A DNA stretch of 64,000 bases. Source: Anniella stebbinsi. Lineage: Eukaryota; Chordata; Lepidosauria; Squamata; Anniellidae. Made by a program: the position numbers and the translations under genes. Where the stretch lies: positions 366,446,973 through 366,510,972 of the forward strand of contig JARDYH010000002.1 in assembly GCA_029215795.1 (NCBI GenBank), written 5' to 3'. This document shows, one piece after another, positions 53,061-64,000 of this stretch. Below the pieces are notes generated by a model that saw only the letters and a list, made by a program, of their open reading frames with translations, ran no database searches and was not told the origin of the DNA. Within the stretch, counting starts at the first letter, position 1; every line of letters begins with the position of its first letter.

Positions 53061-53347
53061 GTGAACGGAGCAAAGGTGACCCTTCCTGCAAGTCTGCACC
53101 TGGGGATCACCGTGAAGGAAAGCCCTCCGTATGTGGTCGTCGACAGCCCCTTTGGCTTGCGGGCCATGTTTGACGGGGACCAGGGGCTGTTTGTCCAAGT
53201 GGACGAGAGATACAAGGGGCACCTGTGCGGGCTGTGTGGCACGTACTCCGGCAGCCAGCTGGACGATTTCCGGCGGCCGGATGGAATCCTGGAACTCGAT
53301 GCCAATGAGTTCGGCAAGAGCTGGAGAGTGACGGATGACAGCTGGCC
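53061..53347 (+). CDS. D3 VWD second exon, block 2
   Basis: Copy of 43308-43594 with CGLCGTYSG, phase 0 in and phase 2 out. Confidence 0.92.
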
Positions 53348-54136
53348 GTAAGTGTTGGAGTAGTGGCCCTCACCGGCGTCCCCTTGCCTAATACCCTCTG
53401 CGCCCCTCCGCCAAAGCATCCCTGCCCCTTAAAAGGGATATTCTACAGTGTCCTTCTGTAGAACTCGAACAGGTGCCGATGAGGGCGATCCAAACCTATC
53501 AAGGAGCTAGAACGGCCCCCTTGCAAAGGAAGGTCGCAGCATTGGGGGCTATTGAAGATACATACACGGAAGGCAAGGATGTGGGGACATGACAGAGGTG
53601 TCTGAAACGATGCACGGTCTACCTGGAGACAGCGGGATGGGGAGAGGGATTCCGCTCGCTCTCCCAACGCTAGAACCGGGGGTGGCCCCATGAAACGAGG
53701 TGGGGGCGCATTCAGGAGCGATTAGCAGAAGTCCATCTTGACACAGCCCTCTCAAAATCAGTGGATGGGGAACGAAACGGGGAGGGGGCTGTTGCCCTCT
53801 GACCCTCCTTCTTTTGGGCTTCCGGGGGGTAGCTGGCTGGCCACGGCAGGCAACAGGAAGCTGGACTGCTAGATGGGCCTTTGGTCTGAACCAGCAGGGC
53901 TCTTCTTACGGTCCAAGGGTAGAAGCCAAAGACAGGGCCAGAGTGAAGCACGATGTCCGCATCAAAGCAAACTGGCCACGAGCCCAATAAGTCACGTCTT
54001 TATGCCTTCAACGTTTCAGCCCCCCGAATTCCACGGCTAACCAGGCCCGTGTAACGGAGAATGTAGGTGGCCGGGGTCTCCGTGCCTTGCTAAGCAGATG
54101 ATGGTGTCTTCTCGTTCATTCTTGTCGGATCTCTAG

Positions 54137-54408
54137 GTGTGACCCCTCACCCCCCATTCTTCCTGCCTGCGACCCTGCTAAGGAAGTGGGCTTCGAAGAC
54201 CTCTGCCGAGTGATTCTGGCCAGCCAGGGGCCTTTTGCAGCCTGCCACTGGAGCATCCCACCTCAGCTGCACTTTGAAAGCTGCGTGTATGACCAGTGCG
54301 CCACCGACGGAGACGCGGGGCAGTTCTGCCAAAGCTTGGAAGCGTACGCTGCCGCATGCCACCTGGCCGGCGTGTTGCTTGGGGACTGGAGGAAGGAGAC
54401 CGGCTGTG
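54137..54408 (+). CDS. D3 C8 exon, block 2
   Basis: Copy of 44384-44655. Again no TIL exon lies between it and MAM. Confidence 0.92.
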
Positions 54409-55068
54409 GTGAGTGGAGCTGAGGTCAGGCTCCCGAGGGAGAGACCTTCGAAGGGGTCGGCGTTCCTTCTGCCCCCAGTCCTGCCTTGCGGATCTGGTGC
54501 CTGCTTGTCTCAGGGCTTTCCTCACCGTGAGGTTGATTCCACGGGAGGGTGATGGAGAAAGGAATGGGAGGGGGGCTGTATCCTGCCAGAAACCCCGGGG
54601 CGCAGCCACTTGCCATGCTGAGTGTTGGGAAATGGAACACTCCGTTGGGGAGGCATGGCCGGCTGTTTCCTGGATGGTTCTCGCTGGGATACAGCTATAG
54701 CTCTTCTGTGCCGGTTACCCTAGGAGTCGAATGCAGTAACTGGAAGGATGCGGAAGGATAGGGGGGTGCATGCCAGTGGGAGGGGAGAGAGAAGCACAGT
54801 ATGATGAGCGTGAGGAACCACACCGCCCTCTGCACTTGGGCTTCTTTCCGGGATATGGCTGTCAGTGCACCTCCAGCAACAGAGCTCCGGGGTGGGCCAG
54901 CAGTGGCCTTCAGCCTCGGGAGGGTGATGAACGTAACAAATGTGGCCCGCTGCAGTTGGAGCCCCACCCCCACGGCCCTGGCGGTGCTCACAAAAGGGCT
55001 CTCCCAGGGTCAGGATGGGACTGAGCGGTCGAGAACACATCTCAGTCTCTTTTGTGTGCCGTTGTCAG

Positions 55069-55218
55069 ATGCGACACCTCCGTGCAACTTCTCCTGCTCC
55101 TTTGACGTGGACTTCTGCTCCTGGACGCAGTCGGCTGCCGACAGCTTGGACTGGACCCGGCACAAAGGCCCGACGCCCTCGCCGACCACGGGACCGTCGT
55201 ACGACCACACCACGGGAG
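55069..55218 (+). CDS. MAM exon 1, block 2
   Basis: Copy of 45316-45465. One extra base relative to copy 1 lies in the following intron (near 55243) and leaves the coding frame untouched. Confidence 0.93.
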
Positions 55219-55359
55219 GTGAGGGAGATGACCTTGGCTAGAGGGGGAAGGGCAAGAGGCTCTCCCCGCCAGAGGGCCCGGGGAACATGAACAGTGCCGG
55301 CCTGTCTCCCCACATGCTCCAGGAGGTCCGTCGCTTTGACACGTGCTTCTCTATTTCAG

Positions 55360-55622
55360 ACGGTTATTTCATCTACCTGGAAGGCAATGATGCCAACGCT
55401 GGGGACGTAGCGCACCTGCTCAGCCCCGTGTGCACTTTGGATGGGCCCAACTGCTTGCGCTTCTGGTATCACATGTACGGCGTGGCCCGCACGATGGCGC
55501 TGCGTGTTTATGTGATCTATGACGGTGCACCATCCACGTTGATCTGGTCTGAAACCGGGAACAAGGGCGACCGTTGGCAGATGGCAGAAGCCAACGTGGA
55601 TCACCGAGGAAGGGTGGTGCAG
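55360..55622 (+). CDS. MAM exon 2, block 2
   Basis: Copy of 45606-45868 with RFWYHMYG, phase 1 in and phase 0 out. Confidence 0.93.
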
Positions 55623-55723
55623 GTACGGGATTGAGCGCCGCCAGCTCTGCAACTGCAAGTCTGGCACCGAGGGTGGAGTCTTGTCCACACATGATACTGA
55701 CTAGAGATGCTCCCTCTTTGCAG

Positions 55724-55808
55724 ATACGCCTCGAAGGAGTGCGAGGCGAAGACTTCCGCAGCGACGTGGCTCTGGATGACATCTCCGTCTCGGAGGGAAC
55801 TTGCCCAG
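55724..55808 (+). CDS. MAM exon 3, block 2
   Basis: Copy of 45970-46054. It joins in phase 1 to the linker exon of block 3 at 56361. Confidence 0.93.
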
Positions 55809-56360
55809 GTAAGACTGTCCAGTCTCCAGTTCCTCAGGGCTTATCAGTGGGGCTAGATGCAGTGGGGACAAAGTCGTGGCAACCTCGAACAGCAGGCTTC
55901 CTAGAGTGGTTATTTTTCTGAGTGTGTGGCGGTGGAGGGAGGAGGAGGAAAGAAAAACCCTGACAGATTATGTCAATAGCTCAGAGGCTGCGTTGGGCGG
56001 TGGGGCTGTGTGGGTGGGTTTCATGTCCCAGATATGCCTCCTCTTTCTCTGTGCCCGGTCGAGGTCTTTGGGTCACCCAAGTGCGTCTAGTTCACAAGAC
56101 CGGCTTTGCACCAACACTGGAGATCAGGGGGACGTGAAGAGTCTTAGGGAGCAGCTTCTCCTGGGGGACTGCCACGTCCCTCGCCCGATGCTCCCTCACC
56201 ACAAACTCCGTGGTGCAAAGCACCTTCAGCCTGAGGACGTGTATTCAGCTGTCACGTGTTATAGGCAACGTGTTCCACTGACCATCGTTTCTGCCCCAAT
56301 CCCCCTGAGTAGCCTGAGAGGGAAGATCACGTGAAAAATGAACGCCTTTTCTCATCGTAG

Positions 56361-56417
56361 GCATTGTGCCCACCACCACCACTGCTCCAAGCACCCCGGA
56401 ACCCCCTCCTACTTTCG
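56361..56417 (+). CDS. Thr/Pro linker exon, block 3
   Basis: Copy of 33990-34046 with identical splice sites and phases. Confidence 0.85.
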
Positions 56418-56877
56418 GTGAGTCTCCGAGGCATCTGCGTTCCTGCCGTTTCCGTTCCTGCCTTCTCCTGGCCTTTGTTGCGTGAAGCTTCCTGGGTGGC
56501 TTTAGAGTGGCTTGGAGTGTGGCAGGTTCAGGGGAGAGCCATGGTGCTGGTCCGGAGAGCTCAGAGGGTGGCCGACAGCTGATCAAGGGGGTCTCCTTGA
56601 CCTCAGGCTTCCCAGGCCTCTGGGAGCACTCTGTGTTCGGGCCTGCGTTGCTACGCAACCGCAGGCTGGCGGAGGCCGTGGGGCGCCCACCTCACTCGCC
56701 AGAACATAGGAGCCTGGCGCCCAGGACCGGGCGAGCGGGAGCTCCTTCGGCCCAGTTTTGGGCCCTCACCTGTCAGTGAGTTGAGGGATGGAAGCGCAGA
56801 GACGCTGGTCTCCGAGTCTTCCCCTTTTCAAACTCTCCCGCGTGAGCCTGCGCCTGACCCCCTTCTCTCCCTCGCAG

Positions 56878-57125
56878 AGTCCTGTCTGGTGTCGGGTGAC
56901 CCTCATTACTACACCTTTGACAAGCAAACGCATCACTTCATGGGCAACTGCACCTACACCCTCTCCCAGCTGTGCAACCAAACCAGCCCTCCGCTGCTGC
57001 CCTCTTTCAACGTGGAAGCCACCAACGAGCACCGAGGGGGCAACACACAGGTGTCTTACGTCCAAAGCGTGGACGTCGACGTGCTGGGCGTCCGGGTCAC
57101 CCTGGAGAAGGGGGGAACGGTGAAG
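56878..57125 (+). CDS. D1 VWD first exon, block 3
   Basis: Copy of 37371-37618. The preceding intron lacks the transposon found in block 1. Confidence 0.93.
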
Positions 57126-57231
57126 GTGAGCGGAGCTGTCCCGGGATGGATCTGCTCCAGGCAGAAGGGACATTCTAATGCCCCTCCAGCACCAGCCGGT
57201 CTCTAACGGACGTGCCTGCATCCGTCTCTAG

Positions 57232-57515
57232 GTCGATGGGGAGAGAGTCGTCGTCCCCTCCACGCCCAAAACGGGTCTGCAAATCTGGCCCAGCGGCTTC
57301 TACACGGTGGTGTCGACGGACTTCGGCTTGACAGTCAAGTATGACGGAGACCATCAAGTGGAAGTGACGCTCCCGAGTCCCTACAAGGACCTGGTCTGCG
57401 GCATGTGTGGGAACTACAACGGTAACCCCAAGGACGATTTCCTGAATCCCCACGGGGAACTGGAGCCGGATTCCACCAGCCTGGGGAACAGCTGGCAGGT
57501 CTCCAACCTCACCAG
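57232..57515 (+). CDS. D1 VWD second exon, block 3
   Basis: Copy of 37725-38008 with the CGMCG motif. Confidence 0.92.
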
Positions 57516-57604
57516 GTTCGTAGCTCTCACCCTCCAGCGTTGTGAAGTTTCCACGGAACGTGGAACGCCAGGTCCCAAATCAAGCTGGTGCTTTTGTCTC
57601 TCAG

Positions 57605-57876
57605 TTGCTCCTCAGGGCCCCCACCTGTCTGCACCGAGGCTGAGAGGGAAGCGGCCCAGAGCAGCAGCTTCTGCGGACTCATCACGGATGCGACGGGGCC
57701 GTTTAGACATTGCCACGGCACCATCGACCCGACAGGGCACTTCGCCGGCTGCCTTTATGATCAGTGCGCTCTGCACCTGGACCCTGGCTCCCTTTGCAGG
57801 AGCCTGCAGTCCTACGCAGATGCCTGTCTGTCCCTGGGGGTTCCTGTAGAGCCCTGGAGGAACGCCACCTTTTGTC
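57605..57876 (+). CDS. D1 C8 exon, block 3
   Basis: Copy of 38098-38369. Confidence 0.92.
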
Positions 57877-58297
57877 GTAAGTTCTTGAGGAGCAGCAGGA
57901 CCCGTAGCCTCCCTCCCTTGGGTGCACAAGAATACCTGTGTGAGCGGGGAAGGTTGGGAGGGCCACAAACCGCATGGGGGCAGTTTGCTTCCCCCCCTTG
58001 GAGAAAAGCACTCCCTCCCCATGCTGTTTCCAGGGACAGTGCTCATACGGGGCTCCACATGGGTCAATACCATCTCTCTCCATGGGCAGAGCGGAGAGGG
58101 CCTAGGGGCCGAATTTGGGTTGTATGTGGTCCCAGGCACTATTCTCAGCACCTTTTGAGCAAGGGCGCTGTCAGAAGTCCCAGAGAGCTGCTGCCATGCC
58201 CAGCCCATAGTAGTCCTGAGCTCGATGGAGAAATGGCTTGAGCCAATGTACAAGGGGCTTTCATTAGGCCTTACGGAGACCCGTTTTCTTTCCTCAG

Positions 58298-58893
58298 CCA
58301 TTTCCTGCGCTCCCAACAGCCACTACGAGTCTTGCGCCAACGCCTGCCCCGCTACCTGCATGAACCCGTCGGCCACCTGCAGCCTGCCGTGTGCGGAAGC
58401 CTGTGTCTGTGACAGCGGCTTCCTCCTCTACAGCGGCACCTGTGTGCCCAGCCACCAGTGCGGATGCTGGCACCAGGGCAAGCACTACCCTGTGGGCTCC
58501 CAGTTCTGGACCGACGACACCTGCTCTTCCAGGTGCACGTGCCCCAGTCAAGGCGGCCAGGTGAGGTGCTTCCCCGATTCCTGCCCGAAGGATCAGTACT
58601 GCGGGGTCCAGAACGGGGTCCCGGGATGCGACCCTCACACCTACGGGATCTGCCGCGTCCACAACGACCCTCACTACAACACCTTTGACAAAGAGACGCA
58701 CCACTTCATGGGCAACTGCACCTACACCCTGGCCAGGCTGTGTGACAACACCACCACGGGTCTGCCCTTCTTCGAGATCGCGGCCAAAAACGAGCACCGC
58801 GGGAACCCGTCCGTGTCCTACGTCCAACGGGTCCTGGTGGAGGTTTACGGGCGGCAGATTGAGATTCTGAGAAACCACCCGAGCCAAGTGCTG
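58298..58893 (+). CDS. D1 TIL plus D2 VWD start, block 3
   Basis: Copy of 38791-39386. It carries GVPGC as in block 1, not the GIPGC of block 2. Confidence 0.93.
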
Positions 58894-58997
58894 GTAAGTG
58901 AAAACAAGCCCGCCCCCTCCCTGCCAGTAGTTGGCAAGAGGGATTCCTTCTTCTGGGAAAGATATGGTGGATTTCCGTGTGACTTCTCCCTCCTTAG

Positions 58998-59571
58998 GTG
59001 AACAAAGAGCTAAGAACCCTGCCAGTGCGGGAGCTGAACGGCTCCGTGACCGTGGGCAGGAACGGCCGATATGTGACCCTGGAGACGGATTTCCGGCTGA
59101 CCGTCTCCTACGACACGGACTCCTCGGTGGAGATCAGGGTGCCCACCGACTATTTCAACAGGACCTGCGGCATGTGCGGCAACTTCAACAACCTCCGGCA
59201 CGATGACCGCATGATGCCCAACGGAGAGCAAGCCAAGAACACCATTCAGCTGGGAAACAGCTGGCAAGTTCCAGGCGCGGAATACGACTACCCCTCTTGT
59301 GGCGTTCCACCGCCGCCCCCGACGTGCCTCCCTGAGCAGGAGGCTCTTTACAGGGCAGACGCCTTCTGCGGGCTACTGACAAGCAGCCAGGGGCCTTTTG
59401 CCGTCTGCCTGTCCGTCATCAACCCCGAGAGCTTCTTCGAGAGCTGCGTCTTCGACCTGTGTGCCCTGCAGGGGAGCCAGCCGGCCTTGTGCAATGCACT
59501 GGGGGCCTACGCTGACGCTTGCCAAAGAGCTGGCGTGGACCTGCCCAGCTGGAGGAATGCCACCTTCTGCC
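58998..59571 (+). CDS. D2 VWD end plus C8, block 3
   Basis: Copy of 39491-40064. It carries IRVPTDYF as in block 1. Confidence 0.93.
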
Positions 59572-59825
59572 GTGAGTAGCACCCTGCAATTGCTCTTCAG
59601 GATGAGGAGGTGCATGCAGTAGTTGTGGGAAGGGGCCTTCCGGATCACTTCCTCCGCTGGCTGACACTCTAGCGCGCAGTTACCGTGGAGAGTAGCTGTC
59701 GCCTGACATCTTCCTGCCGCTTTAGGGGCGGGGGCGTGCTCCTCGAGCGTAGGCAGTGAGCCCCAACTGTCCAGCGCAGCCTGGCCTGGCATGGAAGCCC
59801 TGACGCTTCTTGCTTTCCTTCGCAG

Positions 59826-60025
59826 CAATCCCTTGCCCTGCCAACAGTCACTACAACCTGTGCACCAGCTCCTGTCCGGCCACCTGTTCCAGCCCTCTGG
59901 CCCCTGGGAACTGCAGCAAGCCTTGCGTGGAGGGCTGCGAGTGCAACGGAGGGTTTGTTCTTAGCGGGGGACGCTGCGTGTCGCTGGCGGACTGCGGCTG
60001 CCTAGCGGGAGACAAATACTACGAG
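59826..60025 (+). CDS. D2 TIL exon, block 3
   Basis: Copy of 40319-40518. Confidence 0.92.
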
Positions 60026-60130
60026 GTGGGTTCCTGGGCGCAGTCCGAACCGTTTGGCCCACCAGAGTCTGCTGCAGCTCACAGCAATGAGGCACGGGTC
60101 TAACGCTTCTTCTTTGCTCCTCTCCAACAG

Positions 60131-60511
60131 AAAGGAGAGACGTTCTGGCAACCGGACTGCGTCGGCCGGTGTCGCTGCGTGGGCAACGGCACCTTAGTTT
60201 GCAGCACAGAGACCTGCCCAGCGGGCCAAATCTGCATGGTGCAGCATGGGATCCTGGGCTGCCAAATTCCAGACAAGGCCACCTGCCACATCTTCGGGGA
60301 CCCACACTACATCACCTTTGACGGGAGACTGTACCACTTCCAGGGCGGGTGCAACTACACAGCAGTGGAGGTCTGCAGCAATTCCTCCGAGCGGTTCTCT
60401 GTGACGACGAGGAACGAACATCGCGGAAGCCAGGCCTGGACGGCTCTCAATTCAGTGGCTGTCTCGTTCAGAAACCTGCACATCACCCTGAGGAAAAGCA
60501 AAGAGGTCTAC
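60131..60511 (+). CDS. VWC-like segment plus D3 VWD start, block 3
   Basis: Copy of 40624-41004 with one Ala-to-Thr change (NLHITL instead of NLHIAL, about 60484). Confidence 0.92.
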
Positions 60512-60816
60512 GTGAGTATGACGCCCCCAAGCCAGAGCCTGGCAGCAGCTCCGGGAGGTTCCGGCAGAGTCTCCGGGGGCCGTGTTCGCACTACAAAGCC
60601 TCGGCCGGCTCTGCTAGCTCTCAGCGTGTGCAGTCCACAACTAACGCCGTGTAGCGTCTCGATTGGGAACTGCACCAGTTGGGTGCAGATCTTATTCAGA
60701 TGCCCCCTCAGGGCTACCCAAGGAAAGGGGGGAGCTTACCTGGGAACGTCCGGCAAAGTGTTAGAAAGTACAGAAAGTTGTAGGACAGAAGTCCGTGAAG
60801 CCGAAGGAGCTTGAAC

Positions 60817-62169
60817 TAGGGATGTGTATGGACCGAAAAAACCTGATCGGAATTGGAATCGGAATAGGAACCGGAATTGATGCCTCGGATTGGATTGGAT
60901 TGGATTGGATTGGATCGCAGACTTTCCGGTTCGGATCGGATCCGATTTCGATCTGAAAATCGGTCGTCCGATTTTCGGATCGGACGCCATTTAAGGTGTT
61001 TTCACCATAGGCTTGCGTTGGGGGAAAGAAAGCTTTCCCCCAATGTAAGCCTATGCGGAAAACATGGGGTCGGTTGAGTGGGGACCTAACTCCCCCCTGT
61101 CCCTCCCCCCCACTCACGCTCCTTACCTGCCGAGCCGTCCGCTGCCGCCCACTGCCGCCCGCTGGTCCCTTCTACTGAGAAACAGGTTTCGCGACCTGCC
61201 TCTCAGTAGCGCACTGAGTGACCCAGTGAGAGCCCAGCGCGCTACTGAGAGGCAGGCCGCGAAGCCTGTTTCTCAGTAGTAGGGACCAGTGGGAGGTAGC
61301 GGATGGCCCCAGCAGGTAAGTGGGGACTTCCCACTCCCTCTCCATCCCACTCCCCCCCACTCGCGCTCTTTACCTGCTAGGCCATCCACTTCCGCCCGCT
61401 GGTCCCGTCTACTGAGAAACAGGCTTCGCGGCCTGCCTCTCAGTAGCGCACCGGGTGATGACGTCACCCAGCGCGCTACTGAGAGGCAGGCCCCGAAGCC
61501 TGTTTCTCAGTAGAAGGGACCAGTGGGCGGCCGCGGATGGCCCCAGCAGGTAAGTGGGGACCTCCCTCTCTCTCCTCCTCCCCCCCACTCACACTCCTTA
61601 CCTGCCGGCGTCCCGCGCTGCCGTCCGCTGCTTCCGTACTACTGAAAAGCAGGCCTTGCGGCCTGTTTATCAGTAGTACGGAAGCAGCGGACGGCAGCGC
61701 GGGACAGCGGCAGGTAACAGGGGACCTCCACCTCCCTTCCCCCTCCCCCACTCGCACTCCTTACCTGCTGCCTGCTCGTTGCCGTCCACTGCCGCCCACT
61801 GCTTCAGTACTACTGCAAAACAGGCCTTGCGGCCTGTTCCACAGTAGAGCGAGGGCTCGCCAAGTGATGATGTCACCCGGCGCGCTGGCACTCTATTGTG
61901 GAACAGTCCGCAAGACCTGTTTCTCAGTAGAAGGGACCAGCGGGCGGCAGTGGACGGCAGCGAGGAGACAGCAGGAAAGGAGCGCGAGTGGGGTGAGGAG
62001 TTCCGAGGTCCGATCCTCTGGTTTTTTTGATCCACATCGGGTCCTTTCGGATTGGATTGGATTAGATAGGACGATCCAGATGATAGGGATTGGAATCGGA
62101 TAATTTTATCCAATTTTTCCTGGATCGGGTCCGGATCGTGGATTGGACCCGATCCGATGCACATCCCCA
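60817..62169. mobile_element. hAT non-autonomous element in the D3 intron, block 3
   Basis: Copy of 41310-42662 with one base change seen near 61252 (GGCAGGCC instead of GGCGGGCC). Confidence 0.8.
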
Positions 62170-62296
62170 GCTGGAATGACTTCCTTGCAGCAGAAGAGGC
62201 CGGAAAGACACCCACCCCTCTGACTCATTGATTTCCGGGTGGGTACCGGAACCACTCTTTCGAACACGGACAGCAAAGGGGGAGGTTTCCGAGTTC

Positions 62297-62502
62297 AGGG
62301 ACAAAAGGATGCAGGAATCCACTTTAAAGAATACCTGACAGATGGCTGTCCAGCTGCCTCCTGAAGGCCTCTAGTGTGGGAGAGTCCACCACCTCCCCAG
62401 TGTCGTACTGCTCTAACAGTCAGGAAGTTTTCCTGATGTCCAGCCGGCATCTGGCTTCCTGTAACTTGAGCCCGTTGCTCTGTGTCCTGGGATGATCAAG
62501 AA
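62297..62502 (-). mobile_element. CR1 LINE fragment, block 3
   Basis: Copy of 42790-42995, duplicated with the block. Confidence 0.8.
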
Positions 62503-62814
62503 TTGATCCTGGCCCTTCCCGGTGTGAGAACCTTTCAAGTCTTTGGTGATAACCACTCGCGTGGATTACAGACGTCATCTCTCGATGGCGACTGGGTGCA
62601 GCTGAGTTACTGGAAAGAGAGTGTCCCTGTCCAAGAGCAGTATACCTTTGACTTCTGGAGGCTTGGGGATGACCAGGGGATACTGAGCTTTCCGAGGGAG
62701 AAGGGGTGTCTGGCTGAAAAGAGGGATCGTTGGCCTCTTCTACAAGTCATGACTGAAGCCTGGGTCAGCTCCAGGGGTCATTGGATGAGTTGGCTCCCTT
62801 TGTCCTTTCTCCAG

Positions 62815-63101
62815 GTGAACGGAGCAAAGGTGACCCTTCCTGCAAGTCTGCACCTGGGGATCACCGTGAAGGAAAGCCCTCCGTATGTGGTCGTCGACAG
62901 CCCCTTTGGCTTGCGGGCCATGTTTGACGGGGACCAGGGGCTGTTTGTCCAAGTGGACGAGAGATACAAGGGGCACCTGTGCGGGCTGTGTGGCACGTAC
63001 TCCGGCAGCCAGCTGGACGATTTCCGGCGGCCGGATGGAATCCTGGAACTCGATGCCAATGAGTTCGGCAAGAGCTGGAGAGTGACGGATGACAGCTGGC
63101 C
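62815..63101 (+). CDS. D3 VWD second exon, block 3
   Basis: Copy of 43308-43594. Confidence 0.92.
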
Positions 63102-63890
63102 GTAAGTGTTGGAGTAGTGGCCCTCACCGGCGTCCCCTTGCCAAATACCCTCTGCGCCCCTCCGCCAAAGCATCCCTGCCCCTTAAAAGGGATATTCTAC
63201 AGTGTCCTTCTGTAGAACTCGAACAGGTGCCGATGAGGGCGATCCAAACCTATCAAGGAGCTAGAACGGCCCCCTTGCAAAGGAAGGTCGCAGCATTGGG
63301 GGCTATTGAAGATACATACACGGAAGGCAAGGATGTGGGGACATGACAGAGGTGTCTGAAACGATGCACGGTCTACCTGGAGACAGCGGGATGGGGAGAG
63401 GGATTCCGCTCGCTCTCCCAACGCTAGAACCGGGGGTGGCCCCATGAAACGAGGTGGGGGCGCATTCAGGAGCGATTAGCAGAAGTCCATCTTGACACAG
63501 CCCTCTCAAAATCAGTGGATGGGGAACGAAACGGGGAGGGGGCTGTTGCCCTCTGACCCTCCTTCTTTTGGGCTTCCGGGGGGTAGCTGGCTGGCCACGG
63601 CAGGCAACAGGAAGCTGGACTGCTAGATGGGCCTTTGGTCTGAACCAGCAGGGCTCTTCTTACGGTCCAAGGGTAGAAGCCAAAGACAGGGCCAGAGTGA
63701 AGCACGATGTCCGCATCAAAGCAAACTGGCCACGAGCCCAATCAGTCACGTCTTTATGCCTTCAACGTTTCAGCCCCCCGAATTCCACGGCTAACCAGGC
63801 CCGTGTAACGGAGAATGTAGGTGGCCGGGGTCTCCGTGCCTTGCTAAGCAGATGATGGTGTCTTCTCGTTCATTCTTGTCGGATCTCTAG

Positions 63891-63997
63891 GTGTGACCCC
63901 TCACCCCCCATTCTTCCTGCCTGCGACCCTGCTAAGGAAGTGGGCTTCGAAGACCTCTGCCGAGTGATTCTGGCCAGCCAGGGGCCTTTTGCAGCCT
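63891..63997 (+). CDS. D3 C8 exon, block 3 (truncated by window end)
   Basis: The first 107 nt match 44384-44490 and then the sequence becomes NNN. The exon is cut by the window or an assembly gap, not by mutation. Confidence 0.9.
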
Positions 63998-64000
63998 NNN

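Larger units (their letters stand above)
46449..56202 (+). repeat. Tandem 9.75-kb gene block, copy 2 (complete, uninterrupted)
   Basis: The 9754-bp block matches copies 1 and 3. Differences seen only here are a Val-to-Ile change at about 48863, a Pro-to-Leu change at about 49387, and single-base intron changes near 50939, 51034 and 53389. One base is gained relative to copy 1 near 55243. At 47020-47030 the sequence reads straight through the site that holds the transposon in copy 1. Confidence 0.95.
6589..63997 (+). other. Zonadhesin-like MAM/VWD gene, partial (gene span)
   Basis: This is the span of the recognisable exons of one gene. The parts seen are MAM, then repeated linker-VWD-C8-TIL-VWD-C8-TIL-VWD-C8-MAM. 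MAM combined with VWD/C8/TIL is the known signature of zonadhesin, a sperm acrosomal zona-binding protein. IgGFc-binding protein has similar D-domain repeats but no MAM, and mucins and VWF lack MAM. All exon phases agree from 6589 to the right edge, which supports one transcript. No signal peptide, start codon, transmembrane segment or stop is in the window, so both termini are missing. The orthologue is uncertain: a MAM after every three D domains is not the mammalian zonadhesin layout, so no symbol is given. Confidence 0.85.
56203..63997 (+). repeat. Tandem 9.75-kb gene block, copy 3 (cut by the window end)
   Basis: The offset from copy 2 is 9754 throughout. It is complete through the D3 VWD exons and stops inside the C8 exon, where the window ends in NNN. 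Differences seen only here include Ala-to-Thr at about 60484 and single-base changes near 61252 and 63742. Further copies may lie in or beyond the gap. Confidence 0.95.

Noticed and set aside
33832..63997. Identification as IgGFc-binding protein (FCGBP)
   Set aside because: The D-domain triplets are similar, but FCGBP has no MAM domains, which are clear here in phase with the D exons.

Overview
The window is vertebrate nuclear DNA, most likely from a squamate reptile (inferred from the repeats: CR1 ends with an ATTCTATG tail, L2-like and R4/Dong-like LINE pieces, a tRNA-derived SINE and abundant young hAT elements). It holds one large plus-strand host gene cut into exons, heavily invaded by transposons. 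Neither end of the gene is in the window.

Host gene (6589 to the right edge): a zonadhesin-like secreted or cell-surface protein of MAM and VWD-C8-TIL domains. Three exons at 6589, 11749 and 29273 encode one MAM domain. From 33832 a 9.75-kb block is repeated in tandem at least three times (33832-46448, 46449-56202, 56203 to the end). Each complete block has 13 exons totalling 3669 nt, exactly 1223 codons, and both ends are in splice phase 1. It encodes a Thr/Pro linker, D1 (VWD-C8-TIL), D2 (VWD-C8-TIL), D3 (VWD-C8 without TIL) and MAM. The copies are nearly identical in exons and introns and join in frame, so the protein grows by whole 1223-residue modules. The third copy runs into Ns.

Transposons: the second intron of the first MAM domain contains a 14.9-kb element (13847-28763) flanked by a perfect 8-bp duplication, GTAAATAG. 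It has inverted arms of 1.1-1.3 kb, an intact 842-codon BED-finger hAT transposase and about 9 kb of tandem arrays. The arrays include exon-like cassettes with good splice signals, ending at an AATAAA. The same TAGGG(A/G)TGTGCA terminus is found on two foldback derivatives (1-2070 and 34413-37268) and on GC-rich palindromic non-autonomous elements (4666-5723, 31190-32519, and 41310-42662 with its two duplicated copies). The 34413-37268 insertion is absent from the matching sites in blocks 2 and 3, so it is younger than the duplication.

The rest (2071-6588, 6739-13838, 28772-33831 apart from the exons) is intron or upstream sequence filled with LINE, SINE and MITE fragments and simple repeats. 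No other host gene was recognised. All gene models come from reading splice sites and domain motifs by eye. No database search or alignment program was run.
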